Part shown: one piece after another, positions 33,645 to 41,574 of the stretch
How positions within the stretch are numbered: position 1 is the first letter of the stretch
Layout of the letters: each line of letters starts with the position of its first letter
From: Halobaculum halobium
GTDB lineage: Archaea; Halobacteriota; Halobacteria; Halobacteriales; Haloferacaceae
Direction of reading: 5' to 3'
Length of the DNA stretch: 64,000 nt
NCBI RefSeq assembly: GCF_030127145.1
Contig: NZ_CP126158.1
Location: forward strand, 1,302,001-1,366,000
Translations under genes and position numbers: made by a program
Notes under the pieces: generated by a model
The model's input: only the letters and a program-made list of their open reading frames with translations
Databases searched by the model: none
What the model was told of the DNA's origin: nothing

Positions 33645-34277
33645 ATGAGCTCAGACGAACTCGCCGTCTACGACGCCCGGATCGAACTGATCGACTTCTG
33701 CATCGAGGTGTTCCACGACGCCCCGACCGAGGAGTTCCTCTCGCACCTCCTCTCGGGCGACATGCGCACCCCGGAGGACAGCGTGAACGACCACCTCGAC
33801 GCCGGCTTCGAGCACGTCCGGGCGTTCGTCGACGCCCACGAGGACGACGACGTGTCCGAGCTGCGCAGCGACTTGCGGCAGAAGTACACGGAGGTGTTCG
33901 TCGGCCCGCGGCCGCCGGTCCTGCTCCACGAGACGCACTACCGCGACGACACCGAGTTCATCGGCGAAGGGCTCGCGGAGGTGGAGGCGAGCTACGGCGC
34001 CGCCGGCTGGACGCCGCCCGAGGAGTACCCCGAAGAGAGCGACTTCGTCGCCGTCGAACTCGCGTTCCTCCGGTGGCTCGTCACCAAGCAGCGCGAAGGT
34101 CGAGACGAGACGTTCGGCTACGAGCGCGTGTTCCTCGACAACCACCTCATGACGTGGGCCGACGACGCCGCCGAGGACATCCGCGCGGAGACGGACGAAC
34201 CGCTGTTCCTTGCGGCCGGAGAGATCCTCGCCGGGCTCGTCGAGTTCGAGGACGAGATCGTCGCGCAGATGGTGTAA
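33645..34277 (+). CDS. TorD/DmsD family molybdoenzyme chaperone
   Basis: A 210-residue all-helical protein. The family signature is LRQKYTEVFVGPRPPVLLHE followed by THYRD. TorD-type chaperones bind the Tat signal of a molybdoenzyme and hold it until the cofactor is inserted. The likely client is the formate dehydrogenase at 28004. It starts 25 bases after the HdrA-like gene, same strand, probably one operon. The C-terminal half has FLRWLVTKQREG and FLDNHLMTWADD, typical of the second helical bundle. Confidence 0.92.
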   Translation: MSSDELAVYDARIELIDFCIEVFHDAPTEEFLSHLLSGDMRTPEDSVNDHLDAGFEHVRAFVDAHEDDDVSELRSDLRQKYTEVFVGPRPPVLLHETHYRDDTEFIGEGLAEVEASYGAAGWTPPEEYPEESDFVAVELAFLRWLVTKQREGRDETFGYERVFLDNHLMTWADDAAEDIRAETDEPLFLAAGEILAGLVEFEDEIVAQMV

Positions 34278-34350
34278 GGCGACGGTTTGTCGCGAAGTTC
34301 GGTGTCGCAGAACGCAGCCATCTGATCGCGAAAGCTGGTGGCGGTCGCGT

Positions 34351-34414
34351 ACACGACACAGTAGTCACAGTCACGCTAGTCAACACGACACAGTAGTCAC
34401 AGTCACGCTAGTCA
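34351..34414. repeat. 32-base tandem duplication
   Basis: Two adjoining identical 32-base units (34351-34382, 34383-34414) followed by a partial CAGTCACG. Each contains CACAGTAGTCACAGTCACG. It lies between the convergent TorD and small membrane protein genes. Confidence 0.85.
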
Positions 34415-34483
34415 CAGTCACGCCGCACGCGGTTCGGATCCACACCTCCCGCGGTTTCAGCCCCCGTCCGCTCCACGTCCGCT

Positions 34484-34765
34484 TCAGTCGTCCGACGGCT
34501 GACGCTGGACGGCCGTATCTGGCCCGTTCGTGGTGTACACGACCGCGAAGCCGCCGAGGACCGACAGCCCAGCGAACGCGACGGCGACCGGGGTGCCGAT
34601 CGCCATCGCCTGCTCCATCGCGAAGTACGCACCCCAGGTCTTGCGACCGATCGACTCGGCAGCGATCGCCATCGCGGCGACGCCGGCGACCGTCACGAGC
34701 AGCCCCAGCACCGAAGCCGCCGCGAACGCCCGCGCGAGCCACGGAGCCGAAAGTCGCTCAGACAT
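34484..34765 (-). CDS. small membrane protein A of a three-gene set
   Basis: A 93-residue protein with two hydrophobic helices (about 13-37 and 53-78), a short loop ESIGRKTWGAYFAMEQAM and a charged tail. It overlaps the next gene upstream by eight bases. It is the last of three tightly packed small membrane genes read away from the DyP-like gene. Function unknown. Confidence 0.65.
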   Translation of the reverse strand: MSERLSAPWLARAFAAASVLGLLVTVAGVAAMAIAAESIGRKTWGAYFAMEQAMAIGTPVAVAFAGLSVLGGFAVVYTTNGPDTAVQRQPSDD

Positions 34766-35078
34766 CGTACACTACCCGCGCTGTCAGCGAGACGAGGAGC
34801 AAGGGGACCAACAGCGCGAGCAGTCCGCCCATCAAGATTCCCATGTAGCTGATCGTCGACTCCAGGTGGATCGCCCAGTGCCAGGTGCCCTTGATCTCCG
34901 CGATGACGGCCACCGTCCCCACTGTGAGCAGTGAGAGCCCGAGCAGCGACGCGAGCGTGTACGCGCCAACGCGCACCCAGTACAGCGCGCCGGCGAGCCG
35001 ACCGCGTTCGCCGCCGGACGCGTCAGTCACTTCCCCCGCCCGTCCCCCGCCGTCAGCGGGCGTTGTCGGGCTACTCAT
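34758..35078 (-). CDS. small membrane protein B of a three-gene set
   Basis: A 106-residue protein. A disordered glycine-rich N-terminus precedes two helices (about 36-60 and 76-100), with a loop GTWHWAIHLESTISYMG containing two histidines. ATG 35078 overlaps the upstream gene by eight bases; an in-frame ATG at 35087 is an alternative. The histidines near the membrane face could bind haem or metal, which is speculative. Confidence 0.65.
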   Translation of the reverse strand: MSSPTTPADGGGRAGEVTDASGGERGRLAGALYWVRVGAYTLASLLGLSLLTVGTVAVIAEIKGTWHWAIHLESTISYMGILMGGLLALLVPLLLVSLTARVVYDV

Positions 35079-35301
35079 CGGCTCCACCCCCCGACGCGTC
35101 GTCGATGCCCCTCGTCGTGGCGACGGCCCCTCCGGACGCCCCGTCGGCGTCCGCCGCGTCGTACGATCGGTACGCGTCGTACGTCGCCAGCGCGAGGACG
35201 ACCACGCCGACGCCGAGCACCACGAACGCGGGGCCGAGCGCGAGCGGGAGGTTCGCGTGTGTTCCGCCCATGATACGGGATCGCTCGGTCTGTGGACTCA
35301 T
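35071..35301 (-). CDS. small membrane protein C of a three-gene set
   Basis: A 76-residue protein from ATG 35301 (MSPQTERSRIMGG). One helix at about 20-42 (LGPAFVVLGVGVVVLALATY) and an acidic tail. A second ATG at 35271 would trim ten residues. It is the first of the three genes and divergent from the DyP-like lipoprotein gene, with which it shares a 90-base promoter gap. Confidence 0.6.
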   Translation of the reverse strand: MSPQTERSRIMGGTHANLPLALGPAFVVLGVGVVVLALATYDAYRSYDAADADGASGGAVATTRGIDDASGGGADE

Positions 35302-35391
35302 AGCGTTTGTGTCGGGGAGCCGAGCGCCGTCGCTCGCGGCGCTCGTGACGACCGAACGTTTTTGCCCGCGTACGACGTGACACGTGTTAGA

Positions 35392-36585
35392 ATGCCGTCC
35401 CGACGGAACATGCTGGGGAAGCTCGCGGTCGCTGCCGGGATCGGCGTCGCCGGCTGCACCACCGGCGCCCCGCCCGGGCTCCCGCTCGACGCCAACCCCC
35501 ACTCGGTTCCGAGCAGACAGTTCGCGCAGCGTGACGTACTCCAGCGCGACGCCGACGGCAACGAGCTCCAGGCGCGCCACCGGCGCATCCTCCTGTTGGA
35601 CCTGAAGCGCGAGCCCTCAGAAGATGCCGCAGAAACCGTCGAACGCGCGCTCCGGACCGTGGAGGCGGCGTACGACTGGGCGCCCGACGGGCTGTTTCAC
35701 GCCCTCGCCTGGGGGTCGACGTACTTCGACGACAACGACGCGCTCGGGCGCGTCCCGATCGAGCACCCGGAGGTGCTCACGCGCACCGACGACGAGGACC
35801 TCCAGCACTTCGACGCGATGCTCGTGCTGGAGTCGGACGTGGAATCGCACCTCCCGACCGTAGAGAGCGCGTTGTTCGGCTCGCGCGAGGAACTGAACGG
35901 CGAGCCGGTGGACCACACGCTGGAGAGCGTGTTCCGTCGACGCGACCGCCGGACGGGCTTCCTCGGCGAGGGGCTCCCCGCCGAACACGTCGACGTGGAG
36001 GGACTGGAGGCGGACGCCCCGATGTTCTCCGGGTTCTTCTCGGGGCGCGAGGGGTCTCAGGCCAGCGAGGACCGCGTCGCCATCGACGACGGCCCGCTGG
36101 CCGGCGGCACCACCGCCCACCTCTCGCACATCGCCTTCGATCTCCCGAAGTGGTTCTCCGGCGACGAGGCGAGCCGGATCGAGAAGATGTTCACGCCCGA
36201 GTTCACCGCCGACGACGTCGCTGATCTCGGGACGGACGTGCCGTTCGCGGACGCGGTACGCGAGCACGCTCGCGATCACGGCAGCGTCGGCCACCACGAG
36301 AAGGTCGCGCGCGTCCGTCGGGACGGCGAGCCGCTGCTGCTCCGCCGGGACTTCAACACCGTCGACCACGGCCGGACGGGCGTTCACTTCCTCAGCTATC
36401 AGCGCAAGCTCGCGCACTTCCGACGGACGCGCAAGTCGATGAACGGCTGGTACCTGCGCGACGACCACCCCGACATCACCGACCGCGAGAACAACGGCAT
36501 CCTCAACTTCATCACCACTCGCTCGCGGGCGAACTTCGTCGTCCCGCCGCGGGAGAAGCGGGCGTTCCCGCTGACGATCACTTGA
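35392..36585 (+). CDS. Tat-exported lipoprotein related to DyP-type peroxidases
   Basis: A 397-residue protein. The signal has both a twin-arginine motif (SRRNMLGKLAVAAG) and a lipobox (GVAGC), so it is probably anchored outside the cell membrane by a lipid on the cysteine. The body resembles dye-decolourising peroxidases in its C-terminal half: TAHLSHIAFDLPKWFSG, then HHEKVARVRRDG and GVHFLSYQRKLAHFRRTR, parallel to the family's haem-pocket strand and CYQRDLxRQF segment. The usual GxxDG motif is not evident, so peroxidase activity is uncertain. A haloarchaeal family I recall as DUF7405 looks alike. Confidence 0.75.
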   Translation: MPSRRNMLGKLAVAAGIGVAGCTTGAPPGLPLDANPHSVPSRQFAQRDVLQRDADGNELQARHRRILLLDLKREPSEDAAETVERALRTVEAAYDWAPDGLFHALAWGSTYFDDNDALGRVPIEHPEVLTRTDDEDLQHFDAMLVLESDVESHLPTVESALFGSREELNGEPVDHTLESVFRRRDRRTGFLGEGLPAEHVDVEGLEADAPMFSGFFSGREGSQASEDRVAIDDGPLAGGTTAHLSHIAFDLPKWFSGDEASRIEKMFTPEFTADDVADLGTDVPFADAVREHARDHGSVGHHEKVARVRRDGEPLLLRRDFNTVDHGRTGVHFLSYQRKLAHFRRTRKSMNGWYLRDDHPDITDRENNGILNFITTRSRANFVVPPREKRAFPLTIT

Positions 36586-36651
36586 TCTGCGAGGTTCGCG
36601 ATCGAAACGTAAGAACCGACCGACCGGCGTGACGACGTCCGACGGCGTCAG

Positions 36652-36810
36652 TTACTCGTCGTCGCTCGCGGCCGCGCCGTCGATCTCGACCTCGCCCTCG
36701 CTCTCCCGGCGGTTCTCCTCGTGGGGACCGCTCTCGTACTCCCAGACCTCGTACCCCTTGTACTGTTCCAGTGCGCCCTTCGGTCGCCAGCCGGTGTCCT
36801 CGGTCGCCAT
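36652..36810 (-). CDS. 52-residue acidic conserved micro-protein
   Basis: From ATG 36810 to TAA 36652-36654. It reads MATEDTGWRPKGALEQYKGY, then EVWEYESGPHEENR and an acidic tail. Compact N-terminal aromatic and proline residues suggest a small folded unit. Codon use fits a real gene. No family assignment. Confidence 0.55.
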   Translation of the reverse strand: MATEDTGWRPKGALEQYKGYEVWEYESGPHEENRRESEGEVEIDGAAASDDE

Positions 36811-36917
36811 GCACCTGTGATCAGGATCCGAGAACTTAGCTGTTGTCCCGATCCGGCGTCGAGCCGTGCCGGCGTGTCGACACGCGAAGGCGTCGATCGG
36901 TCACGAGCCGATCGGGG

Positions 36918-37085
36918 TCACACCAGCGCAGGGAGCACGCCCGCGAGGAACGTGAGCGCCGCGACCCCGAGCGCGACGTGTCCCGCGAATCCGGCCGCGA
37001 GGAGCGCGGCCACGAGCGCCTCGGTTCCGATTCCGATCCGATCTCGTCGAGCGACCGTTCCGGTCGCAGTCGTGGTGGCCGGCAT
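36918..37085 (-). CDS. 55-residue single-helix or two-helix membrane micro-protein
   Basis: From ATG 37085 to TGA 36918-36920. A basic N-terminus (MPATTTATGTVARRDRIGIG) is followed by an alanine-rich hydrophobic stretch from about residue 22 to the end (TEALVAALLAAGFAGHVALG). No function is assigned. Confidence 0.5.
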   Translation of the reverse strand: MPATTTATGTVARRDRIGIGTEALVAALLAAGFAGHVALGVAALTFLAGVLPALV

Positions 37086-37205
37086 CTGTCTTCACCCACT
37101 TTTGGCTACTGGTGGACGTGAAAAACCGAGGCGGGGTGGTTCCCGACGGTCGGGAACCGGCGAAAGCGGGGCTTAACGCAGTCGGACGGTGTGGCCGTCG
37201 GCGGG

Positions 37206-37553
37206 CTACTCCGTCGGCGGTGCGTTCGGCGGTCGTTCGGCGTCCCCGTCGAGAAACACGTTCGCGAACAGGTCGACGTGCAGTCGCAGCAGGCGCTCGG
37301 CCGACAGCCCGGACTCCTCGGCCTGCCGGTCGAGGAACGTCGCCAGGTCGTCGCTCGGGGAGAACCGGACCCGCTCGCCGCCGTCCTCGACTTCGAAGGT
37401 GACCTCCGTGCCGCCGGAGACGAGGTGTTCGATCTCCAGCAGCGCCTGTTCGAGTTTCACCTCCAGCGCGCGCTCGTCCTCCATCATGCGCTGGTCGCCC
37501 CACTCCTCGGCGGCGGCGACGAGGCGGTCGCTCGGCTCGAAGGTGATGGCCAT
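37206..37553 (-). CDS. conserved haloarchaeal protein, helical
   Basis: A 115-residue soluble protein from ATG 37553 (MAITFEPSDRLVAAAEEWGD). The centre is helical and acidic (ALEVKLEQALLEIEHLVSGG), then comes a strand pair with TEVTFEVEDGGERVRFSPSD and a helix with HVDLFANVFLDGD. Its ATG shares one base with the stop of the preceding zinc-ribbon gene, so the two are coupled. Possible role as a partner or regulator; nothing specific is visible. Confidence 0.65.
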   Translation of the reverse strand: MAITFEPSDRLVAAAEEWGDQRMMEDERALEVKLEQALLEIEHLVSGGTEVTFEVEDGGERVRFSPSDDLATFLDRQAEESGLSAERLLRLHVDLFANVFLDGDAERPPNAPPTE

Positions 37554-37690
37554 CAGAACGACACCCCCTGGCCCTCGAACGCCGGGTCCCAGGTCGTTAC
37601 TGTCTCGCACACCGGACACTCCCGGCGAACCTCCCCCTCGGGAGAGCCGACGCGCGTCATCGTGCCGCAGTCGACGCACTCGTACTGCAT
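37553..37690 (-). CDS. 45-residue rubredoxin-like zinc ribbon protein
   Basis: From ATG 37690 to TGA 37553-37555. MQYECVDCGTMTRVGSPEGE then RRECPVCETVTTWDP: two CxxC pairs on knuckles 18 residues apart, the shape of a single zinc ribbon. Stop and next start overlap (TGATG), so it is translationally coupled to the helical protein downstream. Confidence 0.65.
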   Translation of the reverse strand: MQYECVDCGTMTRVGSPEGEVRRECPVCETVTTWDPAFEGQGVSF

Positions 37691-37785
37691 GGAGGGTGGC
37701 ACGGGAGCCGGCGTGTTAGCCTTGTCCCTCGGTCACACCGTTGGCCGGTTTCGGTTCGGCTCGAAGCCGGACCGCAGACCGGTCG

Positions 37786-38052
37786 TTACTCCTCGGGCGG
37801 CCACGCCTTGGGCGCGGGGTCGGACTCGCCGAGTTCGCCCAGGTAGACGAACAGGAGGGCGACGATCCCCGCGAGCACCGCGACGCCGGCGAGGCCACCG
37901 ACGGCGTTCTGCCCGACGTACGACCCGGAGAACGCCCAGATACCCTCACTCGCGGCGAACGTCTGCACGGCGATGTACGCGCACCACAGGCCGATCCCGG
38001 TCACCATCGCGGTCAGCACCCAGCTTTGCGATACCGCGTTTCGAAGTCCCAT
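37786..38052 (-). CDS. two-helix membrane protein, hypothetical
   Basis: An 88-residue protein from ATG 38052 (MGLRNAVSQSWVLTAMVTGI). Helices lie at about 11-33 and 49-71, with an aromatic loop GIWAFSGSYVGQNAVGG between them and a short acidic tail. It looks like an accessory subunit of a membrane complex, but no partner is evident next to it. Confidence 0.65.
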   Translation of the reverse strand: MGLRNAVSQSWVLTAMVTGIGLWCAYIAVQTFAASEGIWAFSGSYVGQNAVGGLAGVAVLAGIVALLFVYLGELGESDPAPKAWPPEE

Positions 38053-38150
38053 AGCGAGCTATTGACACGGGGATCGCAAAAAGTGTACCTCCGTTCGGAC
38101 GGGACATCCGGCGTTGCGTCGACGGGCCGTGCGGAGATCCCGAACCGCGC

Positions 38151-38984
38151 TCAGTTTGCGTCCCCGTCGGGAGCGCCCCCCGGCTCGTCGAGGGCCCACT
38201 CGGACGCCTCGGCGGCCTCCGCCAGCGGGACGAACTCCCAGCCGGCGCGCTCGGCCCACGCGCGCTCGCCGGCCGACTCGACGCCGACGAGTACCATCCG
38301 CTCGGCGTAAAACATCGAGTTCGGGCCGACTTCCTCCAGTCGCTCGCCCGGGCCGGTCCCAGTGCCGTTGAAGAAGTCGAGGTCCAGGCGGTTGTCGCGC
38401 TGGTACTTGTTGATCACGTGTGCGTCGACGTCGCCGACGATCCCGACGTAGTCGGTCCACGTCTCGGCGTCCGCGAGCGCGGCGTGGAGGTTCGACAGCG
38501 AGCGCACCGCCCGGTACGACAGCGCCATCGTCATCTCGCTTTTCGCCTCGCCGTGTGGGCCGGTCGCCTCGGGCTGCGCTTGCGTCTCCTCCTCGCGCGC
38601 GTCGGCGGAGACGCCGCCCCCGCCCCCGCCATCGCGGGGGATGCCGACCGGCTTGTCGTCGTCCGCGTACGGCACGCGCGGCGTCGACGAGGACAGGTCC
38701 GCGTCGAGGTCGTCGTCGTACTCGGCCGGCGCGGGCTCGTCGGCGCCCAACTCCTCCGCGCGGGCGCCGCCAGAGCGCCAACCGTCGTCGCCGTCCGCGC
38801 CACCCGCTTCTGGGCCGGCCGGCGGCGACGAGGGCGCGTCGTCGTCGGCCACGTCATCTGCGTCGATCGATTCGTCGGCGTCGCCCCCGCTGTCGTCGCC
38901 CCAGAACCAATCGCCGCGGTTGGGCCGCTCGTCGTCGTCGTCGGGCTGTACGTCGAGGTCGTCGAGGTCGATCTTGTCTGGCAT
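38151..38984 (-). CDS. acidic conserved haloarchaeal protein (DUF7124-like)
   Basis: A 277-residue protein. The first 145 residues are very acidic and apparently disordered, with runs of D, E, G and P. The folded C-terminal part starts near MTMALSYRAVRSLSNLHAAL and carries WTDYVGIVGDVDAHVINKY, then FYAERMVLVGVES. I remember a haloarchaeal family with this core as DUF7124, function unknown. It follows the cysteine-less aldehyde oxidoreductase homologue by 12 bases on the same strand, so the two may be one operon. Confidence 0.7.
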   Translation of the reverse strand: MPDKIDLDDLDVQPDDDDERPNRGDWFWGDDSGGDADESIDADDVADDDAPSSPPAGPEAGGADGDDGWRSGGARAEELGADEPAPAEYDDDLDADLSSSTPRVPYADDDKPVGIPRDGGGGGGVSADAREEETQAQPEATGPHGEAKSEMTMALSYRAVRSLSNLHAALADAETWTDYVGIVGDVDAHVINKYQRDNRLDLDFFNGTGTGPGERLEEVGPNSMFYAERMVLVGVESAGERAWAERAGWEFVPLAEAAEASEWALDEPGGAPDGDAN

Positions 38985-38996
38985 CGCTGTGTCGTG

Positions 38997-40796
38997 TCAG
39001 TCGTGGGATTGCGGTCGGTCGGCGGGCCCGTCGGGCGTGCCGGTCAGTCCGGACGTGTCCGTTGGGTCGAGCGCGTCGGTCGGGAGCCCGAGCGCACCAC
39101 AGCGCTCGGGCGTCGGGAGTCCGCGGTCGTCCCACCCGCGGGCGGCGTAGTACGCGTCGAGCAGCCGGTCGAACCCCTCGCGGTCGACGGCGCGGCCGGC
39201 CGCGGGCGCCTCCCCGGTCGGGAGCGGCTCGGCGAACTGCGCCGGGAGCGCGTCGGCCTCGCGGTCGAACCCCTCGCGGGCGTTGAACAGCCGAACGAGC
39301 GTCCACACGCGGTCGCCGACGCGTCGGAGGTCGTCGTGCGGGACGCCGAGCGCATCGAGCCACTCCGCGCCCAGGTCGTCCCACAGCGTCTCCCCGGCGA
39401 AGTCGTCGACGACGAGGCTCCACAGCACCGCGCGGGCGTTCTGTGCGCCGACGACGGCCTCGACCCGGCGGGCGGTGTCCCAGTCCTCGCGGAACACTTC
39501 TTCTTCGATCGGGCGAGCGCGGCGGTGGCAGCCGCCGCGATCGGCTGTCGCGTACGCCAGCGCCATCCCGAGTGCGCCCCGGGGGTCGTAGGCCGGGAGC
39601 TCCATCGACTTCACCGTCGGCACGTAGTCGTCGCCGCCGCGGCGCTCGGCCGCTTCGTCGACGCCCTCCGCCAGCGCGTCCGCGAGGTCGTCGTCCGCCT
39701 CCCGACGAGCGATGCGCTCGATCAGCTCGCGGGCGCCGTCCTCGTCGCCGAACTCGAAGTCGACCTCGTTCGCGCGGACGGCCCACGCGACGGCGTTGCC
39801 CGCGGTGATCACGTCGACGCCGAGGCGGTCGCACGCCTCACCCAGCGCCGCGACCGCGTCGAAGTCGTCCATCCCGAGCCCGGCGCCGAGCGTCATCGGC
39901 GCGGCGCCGCGGGGGACCGTCTCGCCGTCGTCAGTCTCGACGCGGAAGCCGCCTGGCACGTCCTCGTCGGGGTGTTCGCGCTCGTGTGCGGCCGCCGCGG
40001 CCGCCTCGATCCCGATGCCGTCGACCTCGTTCGCGGTGTCGCGCCAGCCGTTCGCGGGCAACACGCCCACCTCGGCGGCGAAGTCGATCGACTCCAGAGT
40101 CTCGCCGGCGGTCTGCCACTTGCCGGCGTCGTCGGCGGCGAACGCCGCCTCGTACTCCGCGTGGAGGTCGGCGAGTTCCGCGGGCACGTCCGGCGGGTCG
40201 CCGCGGGCGACGACCGCCTTCAGGTGCTTCGCGCCCATCACTGCGCCCGCGCCGCCGCGGCCGGCGTGGTGGTCGCCGGCGTCGGAGGCGACGGTCGCGT
40301 ACGCGACCTCCCGCTCGCCGGCCGGGCCGACGCACGCGACCGCCGCGTCGGGGTACGCCTCGCTGGTCTCGACGGTGTCCGCACCCGCGAGGTCGCCGGC
40401 GGACTCCAGTCGGGGCTCGCCGTCGCCGACGACCAACGCCGTCGGCTCGTCGGCCGCGCCCGTCACGAGCACGCCGAGACACTCCGGCAGCGACCCCGCG
40501 AGCCGATCCGGAAACGTCCCGCCGGAGTAGGAGTCGAGGAACGCGCCCGTCAGCGGCGACTTCGTCACGGCGGCGTAGCGCGACTCGCCCGGGAGCGCGC
40601 CCGACAGCGGGCCGAGCATGAATCCGAGGAGGTTCTCGGGGCCCCGCGGGTCGGCCCCGGGCGAGAGTTCGTCGTACAGGTACCGGGCCCCGAGCCCCTT
40701 GCCCCCGAGGTAGCGGCGACGCCACTGCTCGGGGACCGGTTCGAACGCGGCGGTCCCCGCCGAGAGGTCGACGCGGAGCACCCGGGTCCGTGTCAT
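38997..40796 (-). CDS. aldehyde ferredoxin oxidoreductase homologue lacking the iron-sulfur cysteines
   Basis: A 599-residue AOR-family protein. The pterin-binding N-terminal domain is well kept: YLGGKGLGARYLYDEL, GFMLGPLSGALPGESR, GAVMGAKHLKAVVARG. The later AYDPRGALGMALAYATADRG segment is also kept. Yet no CxxCxxxC cluster occurs in the middle domain, where the homologue at 11662 has CHSCPVACKK. The fourth ligand position (SFDICKFNAF there) reads NARAVLWSLVVDDF here. Only scattered single cysteines remain. It may bind tungsto- or molybdopterin without a cluster, or be non-catalytic. ATG 40796 was chosen; a GTG at 40802 is possible. mobA lies divergently upstream. Confidence 0.88.
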   Translation of the reverse strand: MTRTRVLRVDLSAGTAAFEPVPEQWRRRYLGGKGLGARYLYDELSPGADPRGPENLLGFMLGPLSGALPGESRYAAVTKSPLTGAFLDSYSGGTFPDRLAGSLPECLGVLVTGAADEPTALVVGDGEPRLESAGDLAGADTVETSEAYPDAAVACVGPAGEREVAYATVASDAGDHHAGRGGAGAVMGAKHLKAVVARGDPPDVPAELADLHAEYEAAFAADDAGKWQTAGETLESIDFAAEVGVLPANGWRDTANEVDGIGIEAAAAAAHEREHPDEDVPGGFRVETDDGETVPRGAAPMTLGAGLGMDDFDAVAALGEACDRLGVDVITAGNAVAWAVRANEVDFEFGDEDGARELIERIARREADDDLADALAEGVDEAAERRGGDDYVPTVKSMELPAYDPRGALGMALAYATADRGGCHRRARPIEEEVFREDWDTARRVEAVVGAQNARAVLWSLVVDDFAGETLWDDLGAEWLDALGVPHDDLRRVGDRVWTLVRLFNAREGFDREADALPAQFAEPLPTGEAPAAGRAVDREGFDRLLDAYYAARGWDDRGLPTPERCGALGLPTDALDPTDTSGLTGTPDGPADRPQSHD

Positions 40797-40906
40797 CGTC
40801 ACCGTGGAAACGGCCGACGCCGATAAGCGTTTGCCAGGGGGCGAGTCGCGCTGGCTCGACCGGTGTTCCCACAGGCGTTTTCACCCCTCCCGACGCACCT
40901 CCGCAC

Positions 40907-41569
40907 ATGCCCCGGTACGCCGCCGTCGTCGCCGGCGGACGCTCGACCCGCTTCGGCGACCGCGACAAGGCCGTCGCCGATCTGGCCGGCACGCCGATGA
41001 TCCGTCGCGTCGCCGACCGGCTAGCGGGCGCGACCGACCGGCTGGTCGTCAACTGCCGCACCGACCAACGGGCCGCCATCGAGGACGCGATGGCCGGGTA
41101 TCCGAACCCCGTTCGCTACGCCGAGGACCCCGATCCCGACGAGGGGCCGATGGCGGGTATCCGGACCGTTCTCCGCGGCGTCGAGCGGTGGGGTGGCCCC
41201 GACGCCCCCGCGTTCGTCGTCGCCTGCGACATGCCGTTCGTCGACCCCGCGCTCGTCGGCGTGCTGTTCGATCGGATCGACGGACGTGACGGCGACGACG
41301 ACGCGACTCTGGACGCCGTCGTTCCCCGGGTCGACGACGAGTGGTTCCAGACGACCCACGCCGCCTACCGCGCCGGCCCGATGGCCGACGCCTGCGACGC
41401 CGCCCTCGCGCGCGGCGACCGCAAGATCATCGCGCCGCTGTTCGATCTCGACTACGCGGTGATCGACGACGACGAACTCGCCGACCTCGGCGTCGACGGC
41501 CGGAGCTTCGAGAACCTCAACACCCGCGAGGAGTTCGAGGCGGCGGGAGCGGCGTTCGCGGCGCGGTAG
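40907..41569 (+). CDS. mobA: molybdenum cofactor guanylyltransferase
   Basis: A 220-residue nucleotidyltransferase that attaches GMP to molybdopterin, making the bis-MGD cofactor used by enzymes such as formate dehydrogenase. The GTP-binding opening is VVAGGRSTRFGDRDKAVADL. The metal-binding VACDMPFVDP and LNTREEFE near the end fit the family. It is divergent from the AOR homologue and convergent with yqeC. Confidence 0.92.
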   Translation: MPRYAAVVAGGRSTRFGDRDKAVADLAGTPMIRRVADRLAGATDRLVVNCRTDQRAAIEDAMAGYPNPVRYAEDPDPDEGPMAGIRTVLRGVERWGGPDAPAFVVACDMPFVDPALVGVLFDRIDGRDGDDDATLDAVVPRVDDEWFQTTHAAYRAGPMADACDAALARGDRKIIAPLFDLDYAVIDDDELADLGVDGRSFENLNTREEFEAAGAAFAAR

Positions 41570-41574
41570 CCCCG

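Noticed and set aside
34351-34430. Repeats after the TorD gene as a CRISPR array
   Set aside because: The two copies adjoin with no spacers, and no cas genes are near.
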